10,461 nt of DNA. Source: Lysobacterales bacterium UBA2790 (GTDB taxonomy: Bacteria > Pseudomonadota > Gammaproteobacteria > Xanthomonadales > Xanthomonadaceae). Where the stretch lies: the NCBI GenBank assembly GCA_002352135.1, contig DEHW01000123.1, positions 8,172-18,632 on the forward strand, in the 5' to 3' direction. Shown piece after piece: positions 1-7,367 of the stretch. The stretch's first letter is position 1. Every line of letters starts with the position of its first letter. The position numbers were made by a program, and so were the translations under genes. Below the pieces are notes generated by a model that was given only the letters and a program-made list of their open reading frames with translations, was not told the origin of the DNA and did not search any database.

Positions 1-125
1 CCGCGATGCTGCACCGAAGCCAACACACTGCGCCCGCCCGACTGCAATAGATGCACGGCCAAACTCGCCTGCCAGGATGGCGCAGCGGCGAATTCGCGAA
101 CGACAGCAGCGCAGACTTCACTCAT
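1..125 (-). CDS. ureD: Urease accessory protein UreD, N-terminal fragment (runs off left edge)
   Basis: The minus strand from an ATG at 125 reads 41 codons without a stop to the window edge. Residues about 18-42 read W-Q-A-S-L-A-V then GGRSVLASVQHRG. This fits the conserved UreD N-terminus, where W-x-A-x-L-x-L is followed by an R-[ST]-V-L-A segment and an H-x-G before the P-L-x-V-Q motif. UreD is a cytosolic chaperone that works with UreF and UreG to load nickel into urease; in many bacteria ureD is the first gene of the ureDABCEFG operon, which would then continue left of the window. The ATG at 125 is the only in-frame ATG after the upstream stop at 212-210. No strong Shine-Dalgarno is visible before it. 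Only about a seventh of a typical UreD is present, so the call rests on a short match from memory. Confidence 0.68.
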   Translation of the reverse strand, partial: MSEVCAAVVREFAAAPSWQASLAVHLLQSGGRSVLASVQHR

Positions 126-336
126 GACCGGATGCTGCGGCGCGGTTCGCGTGGCGTCCAGTGCGGGGACGCGCTTACGCGGTTTGCGACTGTGGCTGTC
201 AGCGATGCATCAGCACTGCGGCATCGGGCGCCGTTTCTGCGGAAATGTCTGCTCATGTGCGCGAAGGCGGGCATCCTGCTTTGGGCGACAAAGGACACAG
301 AACGTCCCACATTGCGTGCCCCGTTGTTCGTGGGCG
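126..336. other. Intergenic region upstream of ureD, no gene seen
   Basis: This 211-bp gap lies between the stop of the sulfotransferase gene and the probable ureD start, both on the minus strand. It should hold the ureD promoter and possibly a terminator for the upstream gene. I found no convincing hairpin with a T-run and no clear -35/-10 or -24/-12 promoter. Open frames cross it on both strands, but their translations are rich in Arg, Cys and Ser with no family resemblance, as expected of chance frames in GC-rich DNA. Confidence 0.5.
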
Positions 337-1911
337 CTAACCGTCTTTGGAGGCCACTGCCGCAGATAGGCCCAGCAGTTGGGCCAAAGGCGCGAGTTGC
401 GCTGCGTAGGGTCGCCAGCGCCCAACGCTTCCCGCATGCACGCGCTCGCGCACTTGCGCCGCGCTGGGTGTGGCCACGACCTGCTGACTTGGATCTGCCG
501 AGCTGTCCCACGCGACTGCAGACAAGCCACAGAAGTCGGCGACGCGTTGCATCTCGGCTTCGGGTGCCTGCACGAGCTGTTCATAGTGAACATCGAGGAC
601 AAATCCCGGATAGCGGCGCTGCCAGAACGCCATCAGATCGCGATACGCGTGGTGATAGTGCGCCAGCGCCTCGAAGGAGTTGAGATGGGTCGCGTTGTCG
701 GCGAGGCGTTCGCGAAAATTCGCAAAGCACAGATCCATCGGCTCGCGGCACAGATGAATCACTTTCGCCTGCGGAAAGAGCCGCCGGATCAACCCGATGT
801 ACTGGAAGTTGAGCGGCCATTTTTCGGTGACGTGGCGTATTTCGGCATGCAGGCCCGGCGTCAATTGGAAGAAATGCCTTGCACCTGAAGACGCGTCGAT
901 GCCATTTGGAGGAAGCGTCGAGTCCGTGTCGAAACAGGCGGCAAACGGGCAGTCCATGGCGTAGGCCCAAGCCGCCTGCAAGCGACGGGTTTCGCCGCAA
1001 GCGAGCACGCCCGCCACGGCGGACAGCAGATACTCCAGCAAGCTGGTGCCTGAGCGATGCATGCCGACGATGAAGATCGGTGTCGGGCCACCCGGTGATT
1101 GCATGTCCGACACGCCTTCGTCGGCGAAGGCATGCTTGATGCGCTCGAACGAGGACGACAAGGCGACCGGGTCGTAGGGGCGCTGCTCGGCGAGCAGTGC
1201 ATTGGCAGCCCGCAGTTCGGGCCAGGCGAGGGACGTTTCACCCAGGTCGTCCAGTTCCTTGAAGAGTGCGAAACCGAGCTGCGCGCGATCCTCCGGATGA
1301 AGGCCGGGCCTCGACAAGCGCTGACGCAATCGAGCGACATGGTTGAGGTCATGTGACTGGCGTCGTTGGCGCGCGAGCAGCCAGTGCGCCATCGCGACAT
1401 CCTGTGACCCCTGGATCAAGCGCTCCAGCACCGCTTCGGTGCGCGCGGTCTCACCACGATAGAAGTGCAGAAATCCTTGGTTGAGCAGGACGGCAGGTTG
1501 TTCCGGGGCGCGTTGCGTTGCGAGTTGCAGCAGTGTCGAGGCGTCGTCGGACAAGCCGAAACGCAACAGGACGCTGGCAGAACGCGCCAGATCCTCGGTG
1601 GGAATGCTCGCAAGTTCTGCGCAATGATCCAGCAACAGCGGCATCAAGGCACCGGCCGCCAGTTCTTGCAGCGCGAGCAGGGCATCCAGGATCTGTTCGG
1701 GGTCGCAGCGACGCGTTTGAACGGCGCTTGCCATGGCATCGAATGCAGCGCGGTATTGCCCTCGGCGAAGACGAATCTGGCAGGCATGTAGCGCGGGCTC
1801 GAAGTCGTCCGGGTGTTCAGAGAGCCAGCGCGTCAGCGTCAGCTCGGCGGCATCCCACGCACGCGCCTGCACGTAACTGTGCAGGCGCTCTCGCAGACGC
1901 TCTACGCGCAT
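337..1911 (-). CDS. TPR-repeat sulfotransferase family protein
   Basis: This 524-residue protein has two parts. Residues 1 to about 260 are helical and TPR-like, with repeated A/L/G/Y spacing such as NQGFLHFYRGETARTEAVL near 144-162. Residues about 277-505 are a PAPS-dependent sulfotransferase domain. The 5'-phosphosulfate loop is GMHRSGTSLLE at 283-293, and the 3'-phosphate region is AKVIHLCREPMDLCFANF at 382-399. The C-terminal T-x-S-x-x-Q-V-R-E-R plus SVGRW segment (481-499) is typical of bacterial TPR-sulfotransferases. The domain transfers sulfate from PAPS; the acceptor here is unknown, and a peptide tyrosine or a glycan are both possible. No signal peptide is visible. The gene starts 30 bp after the stop of the secreted-protein gene on the same strand, so co-transcription is plausible. 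The ATG at 1911 lacks a strong Shine-Dalgarno. Confidence 0.9.
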   Translation of the reverse strand: MRVERLRERLHSYVQARAWDAAELTLTRWLSEHPDDFEPALHACQIRLRRGQYRAAFDAMASAVQTRRCDPEQILDALLALQELAAGALMPLLLDHCAELASIPTEDLARSASVLLRFGLSDDASTLLQLATQRAPEQPAVLLNQGFLHFYRGETARTEAVLERLIQGSQDVAMAHWLLARQRRQSHDLNHVARLRQRLSRPGLHPEDRAQLGFALFKELDDLGETSLAWPELRAANALLAEQRPYDPVALSSSFERIKHAFADEGVSDMQSPGGPTPIFIVGMHRSGTSLLEYLLSAVAGVLACGETRRLQAAWAYAMDCPFAACFDTDSTLPPNGIDASSGARHFFQLTPGLHAEIRHVTEKWPLNFQYIGLIRRLFPQAKVIHLCREPMDLCFANFRERLADNATHLNSFEALAHYHHAYRDLMAFWQRRYPGFVLDVHYEQLVQAPEAEMQRVADFCGLSAVAWDSSADPSQQVVATPSAAQVRERVHAGSVGRWRPYAAQLAPLAQLLGLSAAVASKDG

Positions 1912-1941
1912 GGCCGTGCTGGAACTCGATTGGGCCCGAGC

Positions 1942-3657
1942 TCAGCGCGGCTTCGGTCTGGCAAGACTCAGTTGCGGCAAGGCGTCGCCATGGCGTCGGG
2001 TGGCATCGCCGTCGGCATTGCCCGCGACAACCGGTGGCGCGACGACCGTTTCGAAGCCATCCTTCAGCAGAGACAGCGATGTCGTGAGTGAGATGGCAGG
2101 CGTGCGAGCAAACGAGGCGCCAAAGGATTCGACATTGGCCCAGTTTCCGCTGGGACTGGTGGGCCAGTTGACCCAGGCGGTGCCAGCCTGGAAGCGATCT
2201 GCGTGCATCAAGAGAGGCATTGTGGCGTCAGCCGGGAACGCCGCAAAGATCGGTTCATTGACGGTCACGACATAGGTGCCCGCCGCCAGCAGGCGTGGGC
2301 CACCGCTGAAGGCCAGGTGATAAGTTGCACCTTCAAAGGTCGTCACGCCCGCGACGGTGGTGTCGATCAGTTCGCCCGGTCGGTTGTTGGTGGTGTCGTA
2401 GCTGCGCAGATTGGCGGTGATTGGATTGCCCGCCCAGGTACTCGGACGGGTTCCGCCATTGCCATCGTCAACAACGGCCTCCTTTTGTGCCAGAGCGAAT
2501 CGCACCCCGCTGAAGGTGGCCTCGTTGGGCAGGGTGAACTGCACCCCGATTTCGCCGCCATTGCCCGCGCCGATGCCGAGCGTGCTGGTAGGTGCTCCGT
2601 CATGACGTGCCAGGTCGGTGGCGTTGACCACGACGCTTGCTGAGGTGACGGTGTTGTTGCCCAGCACGGCGGGGTCTTCGGTCTGCGAGGGCGAAACGAC
2701 ATAGCGTACCGACCATGTTCCGGTCGCGGACAAGGTGGGTGGGGCCGCGCCGAAAGGAACCGGTGCGGTGGCTCCAATCGCCAGACTGGCGACCGAGCTG
2801 CTGGAGGCGATGGGTGCACCTTCATCCAGCCCGTCACGAATCAACTGCGCGCTCGCGACAACCTCAGTGAGGATGGATGCGCCCACGTTTGAGCCTGAGA
2901 CACCCAGCATGGGGGCGTAGACCAATGCGGAAGGAACATAGGTGTAGGGCAGGATCGCCGCGGGCGATTGAGCGGCAAGGTCCGGTGCCGTTCCCGCCAC
3001 CTTGACATCGTCGATGACGAGTACGAACTTGTCGAAGCTCGTGTTGCGAAATCCGATGTGGACGTTTTGTCCAGCAAAGCTGGTCAAATCAACGTTGCGT
3101 GTGATCCAGGTCGATTGCTCTCCTCCGGTACTGAACACCACGGTGCTGTTGCTGAGCTGATTGCCGATGACGCCAGTGCCTCCAGAGGGTGGGCCGCCCG
3201 CGGCAGGCATGACACGGACTTCATATCCATCCAGATAGGCCGGGTCGTAGGCTTTTGCACGCCACGAGAGATTGGCGCCGCCCGCCGGGACCGCGATTTG
3301 CGGTGACCACATGAAGTCGTTGGCGGTACCCGAAGGTACATACCATGACGTGCTGAAGGCGACGCAATTGTTGTTGTCTCCGCCCCCAAAGTCTTCGCGG
3401 ACTTCCCAAGCCTCATTGATGTAGGAAACTGCCGCTGCGGGCGAACCATTGTCGACGTTGCGCAACAGCCAGCCGACCGGGAACTCGTAGGTGCCGGGAC
3501 CACCAGCTCCGGTGTTGCAGGGGGTGACGCCGTCCGTGCCGGGCATGGTCGGTGAGCGGAAGCTCTCGGAATAGACCACTTGGGCTGTCAGCGGTGGCGC
3601 GAGTATCAGGCCGGAAATCAGCGCAGGAAGTGCAACCGTTCTCGAATAGTTGACCAT
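1942..3657 (-). CDS. Secreted choice-of-anchor J domain protein with DGFE-type tail
   Basis: The protein has 571 residues. A signal peptide is visible at 1-26: basic N-terminus (N-Y-S-R), hydrophobic core, then PPLTAQ with likely cleavage near residue 26. Residues about 27-222 look like the choice-of-anchor J (MAM/lectin-like beta-sandwich) domain. They carry FSTSWYVPSGTANDFMWSPQ at 101-120, S-W-R-A-K-A at 131-136, and a closing VLVIDDVKV at 213-221. Residues about 225-345 resemble a CARDB or Ig-like spacer, and about 347-525 form another beta-rich Gly/Thr-rich module. LLKDGFE at 530-536 is followed by a 35-residue Pro/Arg-rich end. Cys47 and Cys98 could pair. The start at 3657 is supported by TGAGGT five bases upstream. 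The likely location is outside the cell or on the outer membrane. The ligand is unknown and no catalytic motif is visible. Confidence 0.85.
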   Translation of the reverse strand: MVNYSRTVALPALISGLILAPPLTAQVVYSESFRSPTMPGTDGVTPCNTGAGGPGTYEFPVGWLLRNVDNGSPAAAVSYINEAWEVREDFGGGDNNNCVAFSTSWYVPSGTANDFMWSPQIAVPAGGANLSWRAKAYDPAYLDGYEVRVMPAAGGPPSGGTGVIGNQLSNSTVVFSTGGEQSTWITRNVDLTSFAGQNVHIGFRNTSFDKFVLVIDDVKVAGTAPDLAAQSPAAILPYTYVPSALVYAPMLGVSGSNVGASILTEVVASAQLIRDGLDEGAPIASSSSVASLAIGATAPVPFGAAPPTLSATGTWSVRYVVSPSQTEDPAVLGNNTVTSASVVVNATDLARHDGAPTSTLGIGAGNGGEIGVQFTLPNEATFSGVRFALAQKEAVVDDGNGGTRPSTWAGNPITANLRSYDTTNNRPGELIDTTVAGVTTFEGATYHLAFSGGPRLLAAGTYVVTVNEPIFAAFPADATMPLLMHADRFQAGTAWVNWPTSPSGNWANVESFGASFARTPAISLTTSLSLLKDGFETVVAPPVVAGNADGDATRRHGDALPQLSLARPKPR

Positions 3658-3840
3658 GACAACCTCACGCGTAATTGGAGGCGCCAGTCTAGGCGATTTC
3701 CTTTCTCAGCCGCGTGGTTCGATCTTGGAATCGCGGCACGCGGAAAGAGATCGCGGAATTGGTATTTCCCACTGCACCGCTCCCACGTTCGGGCAGCGGC
3801 GTTTGCTACTTGGCTCGGTCTGCGCGGGCCACATGGTGGA

Positions 3841-3853
3841 GTGCCGACGGCAC
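3841..3853. promoter_or_regulatory. 13-bp palindrome, possible operator
   Basis: GTGCCGACGGCAC is a perfect inverted repeat of 6 bp around a single central A. It sits about 80 bp before the start at 3932 and about 35 bp before the candidate -10. Its size and position would suit a dimeric regulator, but palindromes of this length do occur by chance in GC-rich DNA. Confidence 0.3.
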
Positions 3854-3885
3854 ACGACGCAGGGCGTCGAGCATGCGCAATCGCC

Positions 3886-3894
3886 TGCTATTCT
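3886..3894 (+). promoter_or_regulatory. Candidate extended -10 promoter for the propeller gene
   Basis: TGCTATTCT matches an extended -10 (TG-n-TATxxT form) and ends 37 bases before the start codon at 3932. The -35 position (3866-3871, GTCGAG) is poor, which is tolerated in extended -10 promoters. This is sequence inspection only. Confidence 0.3.
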
Positions 3895-3931
3895 CGCTGC
3901 CGCATTGATGGATCGGGAAGTGGAAAGGGAT

Positions 3932-6046
3932 ATGCGTTTACGGATGGGATCTCTCGCGTTGCTCTATGCGCTCGGCGGCACTGCGGGTGCGCAAACTCAG
4001 TTCGCGATGCCTCAGTGGTTGAACAGCAATGTGTTCGGCCTGACCGACGGCACGTTTCGTGCGGCTACTGCGTTCAACGGTGACGGCGATGAGCGTGTCG
4101 AGTTTGCTCTGGCTACGGGTGTCGCGCCGGTGGCAGTGACTGTCCTTTCCGCGCAAAACGCGCAATGGGAGGTAGAGAGTTTTGTTGCTGTGGACTCGGT
4201 ACTGACCGCGCAGGCCTTGTTGCCCTGGTCGCGACCTGAGGGCAACGCATTGGTGTTGATCACGGGCGCGACGGTGTGGGGCAGTGGGCACATGGACGCG
4301 GTGGTGCTGGAGGGCTGGCCATTGGAGCAAACGCGACGGTTCGCCTTGCCGGAGTTCATCGGTGGTTCTGTCCTTGCCGATGTGGATGCGGATGGCCAAT
4401 CGGAACTGCTGGTTTCGACGTCCACAGACACGGTCGCTTTTGACCCCTCCACGGGGCAGACACTGTGGACACTGGGCGTGGGCGGCAGCAACCTGCTTGC
4501 CGCACAACTGGACGCGGATCCTGCGTTGGAGATCGTGATCGCTGGCTATCCCGGCAGGGTCTTTGACGGCCAGAGCCGCCTGCCAGAATGGACGTATGTC
4601 GACGGACTGGGGCATGGTCTGGCGTCAGGGCAAGTGCATTCGGGTAGTCCAAGACAACTGATCTCTGCCGGTGACACCCAGTTGATGGTTGTCCAGAGTG
4701 ACCCTTGGTCGCCACTGTGGGACATGACGTTCTTCGACATTGAGCAGGTGATCGCGGCGGACCTGGATGGCGAGGGTCTGGATGACCTGATCATCGGCGA
4801 AGGTGGGTGGGGAGCGGTGAAGGTCTTTGACGCCAAAACCCGCGCCGAGCGCTATTCGGTCGACAATCCTGGCCACGGTGTTGCTTCCATTGTGGTCGGT
4901 GATTTCTTGGGTGACTCCGCGCCCGAAGTCGCGTTCACGCCGGCCATTCTGTATAGCGCGGGCGAGATGATCCGCGTGTTCGATGGCACCACCGGAGAAG
5001 TCCGACTCGACTTTGAAGCCTTGCCGGGTGCGACGCGCTCGCCGGTGCTGGGTGATGTCGATGGCGATGGGCAGCGCGAGGTGTTTACCGCGTCGGGCGT
5101 GCAACCGACCCGGGCCCAGCGCTTCGATGCGCTCAGTCGCCGCCGGGATTGGACGTCACCGGCGTTGGTTGGCAATGCCAACGAACCTTTTTACCAGACG
5201 CCTCAACGGGTGTTGCTGGGGCAGGTGGATGGCGATGCAGCACTGGAAACAATTTATGCGGGTACGGCCATCTCCTCAGGCCGGATCGTGGTGGTTGATG
5301 GCACCGATTCGACCGTTCAGTTGCAGATTGGTGACTACTCGACCAATCGACCAATGGAAGGACGAGCCATCGTCGGTGCCGAGCTGGTTGACTTCGACGG
5401 CAATGGACTCGATGACATCGTGGTGTTGACGCGTGGCGAGTCCAGTCCTGCGGTGGGTAACAAGTTGCATGTGTTTTCCTTGCAGACCGGTGCGCTGTTG
5501 TGGGAATCGGTGAGCATGGCCTTGGGTGATGTCTACGGTGCCAGCGTGCTGGTTACACGAGACGCCGGGGGTGGGCCCAACGAGATCGTGGCGGTGCTGT
5601 CGACCGGTTTGAGAGCCTTCGATATCGACACCGGGCTGCTGAATTGGACCTTCGAGACGCCGATCGGGGCGTCGAGTTACGTGTGGCTTCGCGAAGATGC
5701 CGCTGAATTCGTGCTCTGTGATCCCCTTGGTCTGGTCACCCACTACGATGCGGCAACACGAACACCGATCCGCAGCTACACCCTGCCGCAGCCGGTCTAT
5801 CAACTGCACTATCTGCCCGATTCGCGACGTTGGACCGCATTGGCCGGTGATCGCTTTCGTCTGTTGGCCGAGGATGGTTCGATCGCTTTCAGCAGCGAGG
5901 CGCTTGGTCTGACGATGGCACCTTACGCGATTGCTTCTGCACCGAGCGCGTTTGGCGAGGACATTGTGGTGGGCGCGCGCTATGGCTATCACCTCTACCG
6001 TTTTTCGGGTGCACGGATTTTTTCCGATTCTTTTGAGGTGAACTGA
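3932..6046 (+). CDS. Secreted FG-GAP/VCBS and PQQ-like beta-propeller protein
   Basis: The ATG at 3932 gives 704 residues with a clear signal peptide (MRLRMGSLALLYALGGTAGA, then Q at 21). It is preceded by AAAGGGA one base before the ATG. An in-frame ATG at 3908 would add eight charged residues and is less likely. At least eight Asp-rich calcium-loop segments occur: FNGDGDERVEF (48), DVDADGQSELL (150), QLDADPALEIV (192), DLDGEGLDDLI (277), DFLGDSAPEVA (324), DVDGDGQREVF (375), QVDGDAALETI (431) and DFDGNGLDDIV (487). They alternate with PQQ-like blades such as FDPSTGQTLWTLG (170), FSLQTGALLWE (515) and FDIDTGLLNWTFE (563). This predicts one or two calcium-binding beta-propellers outside the cytoplasm, probably for binding rather than catalysis. 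It ends in IFSDSFEVN. The next gene starts 2 bp later. Confidence 0.88.
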   Translation: MRLRMGSLALLYALGGTAGAQTQFAMPQWLNSNVFGLTDGTFRAATAFNGDGDERVEFALATGVAPVAVTVLSAQNAQWEVESFVAVDSVLTAQALLPWSRPEGNALVLITGATVWGSGHMDAVVLEGWPLEQTRRFALPEFIGGSVLADVDADGQSELLVSTSTDTVAFDPSTGQTLWTLGVGGSNLLAAQLDADPALEIVIAGYPGRVFDGQSRLPEWTYVDGLGHGLASGQVHSGSPRQLISAGDTQLMVVQSDPWSPLWDMTFFDIEQVIAADLDGEGLDDLIIGEGGWGAVKVFDAKTRAERYSVDNPGHGVASIVVGDFLGDSAPEVAFTPAILYSAGEMIRVFDGTTGEVRLDFEALPGATRSPVLGDVDGDGQREVFTASGVQPTRAQRFDALSRRRDWTSPALVGNANEPFYQTPQRVLLGQVDGDAALETIYAGTAISSGRIVVVDGTDSTVQLQIGDYSTNRPMEGRAIVGAELVDFDGNGLDDIVVLTRGESSPAVGNKLHVFSLQTGALLWESVSMALGDVYGASVLVTRDAGGGPNEIVAVLSTGLRAFDIDTGLLNWTFETPIGASSYVWLREDAAEFVLCDPLGLVTHYDAATRTPIRSYTLPQPVYQLHYLPDSRRWTALAGDRFRLLAEDGSIAFSSEALGLTMAPYAIASAPSAFGEDIVVGARYGYHLYRFSGARIFSDSFEVN

Positions 6047-6048
6047 CC

Positions 6049-6423
6049 ATGCCACGACCCATTCTTGCGAGCAGTCAGGTGCACCCAGCGGTGCGCGAAC
6101 GAATTGCGCAGTTGCACGCGGATGTGCTTGCCGAGGTGCGCGAGGCGATTGCGCAGCATGCGGTGGTGGTCGTGGGCATGTTTGCCAATCCGTTCGTGCT
6201 GCGTGCCAGAGCCGAGCTTCGGCGCGCGGGCATTGCGCATCATTACATCGGCTACGGCGGCTATCTCAGCCAGTGGCGCCGCCGCAATGCGCTGAAAATG
6301 TGGACCGGCTGGCCCACGTTTCCAATGGTTTTCGTGCGCGGTGTGCTGATTGGTGGCGCGCAGGATCTGACGGCACTGCGGCGATCCGGTGAGTTGCAGA
6401 GGATGCTGGATTCGGCGGGTTGA
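6049..6423 (+). CDS. Glutaredoxin-fold protein lacking all cysteines
   Basis: The protein has 124 residues. Residues about 38-121 follow the glutaredoxin fold: a VVVVGMFANPFVLRARAEL strand and helix (39-57), AGIAHHYI (60-67), the basic segment QWRRRNALKMWTGWPTFP (75-92) with the cis-proline loop T-F-P, the strand MVFVRGVLIGG (93-103), then the G-G-A-x-D-L glutathione-side motif. W-P-T-F-P is especially like monothiol (CGFS-type) glutaredoxins. At the place of the C-P-x-C site the protein has N47-P48-F49-V50, and there is no cysteine anywhere, so thiol redox chemistry is not possible. A role in binding glutathione, an iron-sulfur cofactor partner or a protein is inferred only. No signal peptide is visible, so it is probably cytosolic. 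It is likely translationally coupled to the upstream gene, whose last codons contain GAGGTG at 6035-6040. Confidence 0.82.
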   Translation: MPRPILASSQVHPAVRERIAQLHADVLAEVREAIAQHAVVVVGMFANPFVLRARAELRRAGIAHHYIGYGGYLSQWRRRNALKMWTGWPTFPMVFVRGVLIGGAQDLTALRRSGELQRMLDSAG

Positions 6424-6431
6424 GGCTGCTT

Positions 6432-7286
6432 TCAGAGTCCCTCTTCGCAGTGCCTTGCGAGCGCCGGGTCCGTGAAGTCTGCTGCGCAATGCAGTGCGCC
6501 CGGCGCGGGATAGTTGGACAGGTCGGTCGTCCAAAGCAGGTGTCCGCCCCAGGCTTCCTCGGGCATGTCGGGGTGGTAGTTGAGTTTGATTTCGACCCAG
6601 CAGTCGGGAAACTCACCGCCGACCGTGATGGCCTGCATCCAAGCGTGTGAGGCATGGCGGATACCTTGGGCGCATTGCGCCTTGTCCATTGCCTTCTCGG
6701 CAATCCGAAGCGCGGGCCTTGTCGCCTCGAACAGGGCATCGAATCCCGCTCGCGCTTGATAGTTCTGGTAGACCGGAACGGCAGCCATCGCGATGACCAG
6801 ACCATACATCGCCGCTATCGCGACGAACAGGAAACCTGCCCAGCGCCAGACGCCCCACGACTTCTCTCGCTCGATGGACGCGTCCGCACCGGCGCTTGTG
6901 CTGTGCACTTCGGTGTCGGCAAGCAGATCATGCAGCGCCTGTCCGCGCGGGTTGGCCCGCGCCAGCAGAAACCCCAAGCCAAGCATGGCCCAACTCATCC
7001 CGCTGGCGAGCCAACGTAGCGAGGCGCGCCCGAGACCAAGCGCACCCCCTTCGGCGCTCACGATCTGCAAATGCATGAGCTGTTTGCCGGGCGTGGCGCG
7101 CTTTGGCGACGTCAGAAACAGGACGTGATAGACCCAGTGTGCGGGAAGCAACAGCCATAGCCAGTGCGGATCGAAGCTGGCGAGCGCAGTCGCCATGCCC
7201 GCGATGGGCACGAGATCGATCAACCAGGCATACGTGCGATGATCGAAGCGTGCGGGCGGCAGGATTGGGTTGTTCGCTGGACTCAT
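6432..7286 (-). CDS. RDD-domain membrane protein with pilin-like C-terminus
   Basis: The protein has 284 residues from the ATG at 7286. Residues about 10-130 are an RDD domain: ARFDHRTYAWLIDLVPIAG (12-30) supplies the R and first D, two hydrophobic segments lie at about 20-58, T-P-G-K-Q-L (65-70) is typical of the family, and a third hydrophobic segment spans about 91-110. After a polar linker with I-E-R-E-K (138-142) comes a fourth hydrophobic helix (about 148-172) that runs into VPVYQNYQARAGFDALFEA (170-188), very like the first helix of type IV pilins. The remaining about 90 residues contain Cys205, Cys229, Cys267 and Cys280; the last pair resembles the C-terminal pilin disulfide loop. No prepilin peptidase site precedes the helix. 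An in-frame start at 7403 is possible but would give a hydrophilic leader overlapping the divergent gene. The gene converges on the glutaredoxin-like gene with 8 bp between stops. Confidence 0.82.
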   Translation of the reverse strand: MSPANNPILPPARFDHRTYAWLIDLVPIAGMATALASFDPHWLWLLLPAHWVYHVLFLTSPKRATPGKQLMHLQIVSAEGGALGLGRASLRWLASGMSWAMLGLGFLLARANPRGQALHDLLADTEVHSTSAGADASIEREKSWGVWRWAGFLFVAIAAMYGLVIAMAAVPVYQNYQARAGFDALFEATRPALRIAEKAMDKAQCAQGIRHASHAWMQAITVGGEFPDCWVEIKLNYHPDMPEEAWGGHLLWTTDLSNYPAPGALHCAADFTDPALARHCEEGL

Positions 7287-7367
7287 GATCGCGGGGGAAG
7301 GGCGCACGTCATCGATGACACAGGCCAACATCCTAATCGCTGGGCAGCGCGCGTGCTTTGCGGCAGA

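Larger units (their letters stand above)
3658..3931. promoter_or_regulatory. Divergent intergenic region between two secreted-protein genes
   Basis: This 274-bp region separates the oppositely oriented starts at 3657 (minus) and 3932 (plus), so it must carry both promoters. The plus frame is open through it, but the translation has no secretory or domain character and the signal peptide begins at 3932, so I treat it as non-coding. It contains a 6-1-6 palindrome at 3841-3853, a candidate extended -10 at 3886-3894, and two ATCGCGG copies at 3730-3736 and 3750-3756. For the minus gene, TAGACT (plus-strand 3691 to 3686) could be a -10, but no -35 fits at the right spacing. Confidence 0.6.

Noticed and set aside
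88..97. 10-bp palindrome GCGAATTCGC
   Set aside because: It lies within the probable ureD coding sequence and is short enough to be chance.
301..330. Possible sigma-54 promoter on the minus strand upstream of ureD (GGGGCACGCAATGTGG)
   Set aside because: It has a GG at the -24 position but no GC at the -12 position with correct spacing.
51..683. 210-codon plus-strand open frame across the left edge and the sulfotransferase 3' end
   Set aside because: It is antisense to the sulfotransferase C-terminal motifs for half its length, and its translation is Arg/Ala-rich without domain features.
3650..3931. Upstream extension of the propeller gene to an ATG at 3650
   Set aside because: The extension overlaps the start of the divergent gene, has no secretory or domain character, and would bury the clear signal peptide that begins at 3932.
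5276..6055. 259-codon minus-strand frame opposite the propeller gene
   Set aside because: Antisense shadow of a gene with clear repeat motifs; the translation is His/Gln/Arg-rich with no recognisable fold.
6424..6431. Bidirectional terminator between the convergent genes
   Set aside because: The gap is 8 bp and no stem with a T-run is visible around it.
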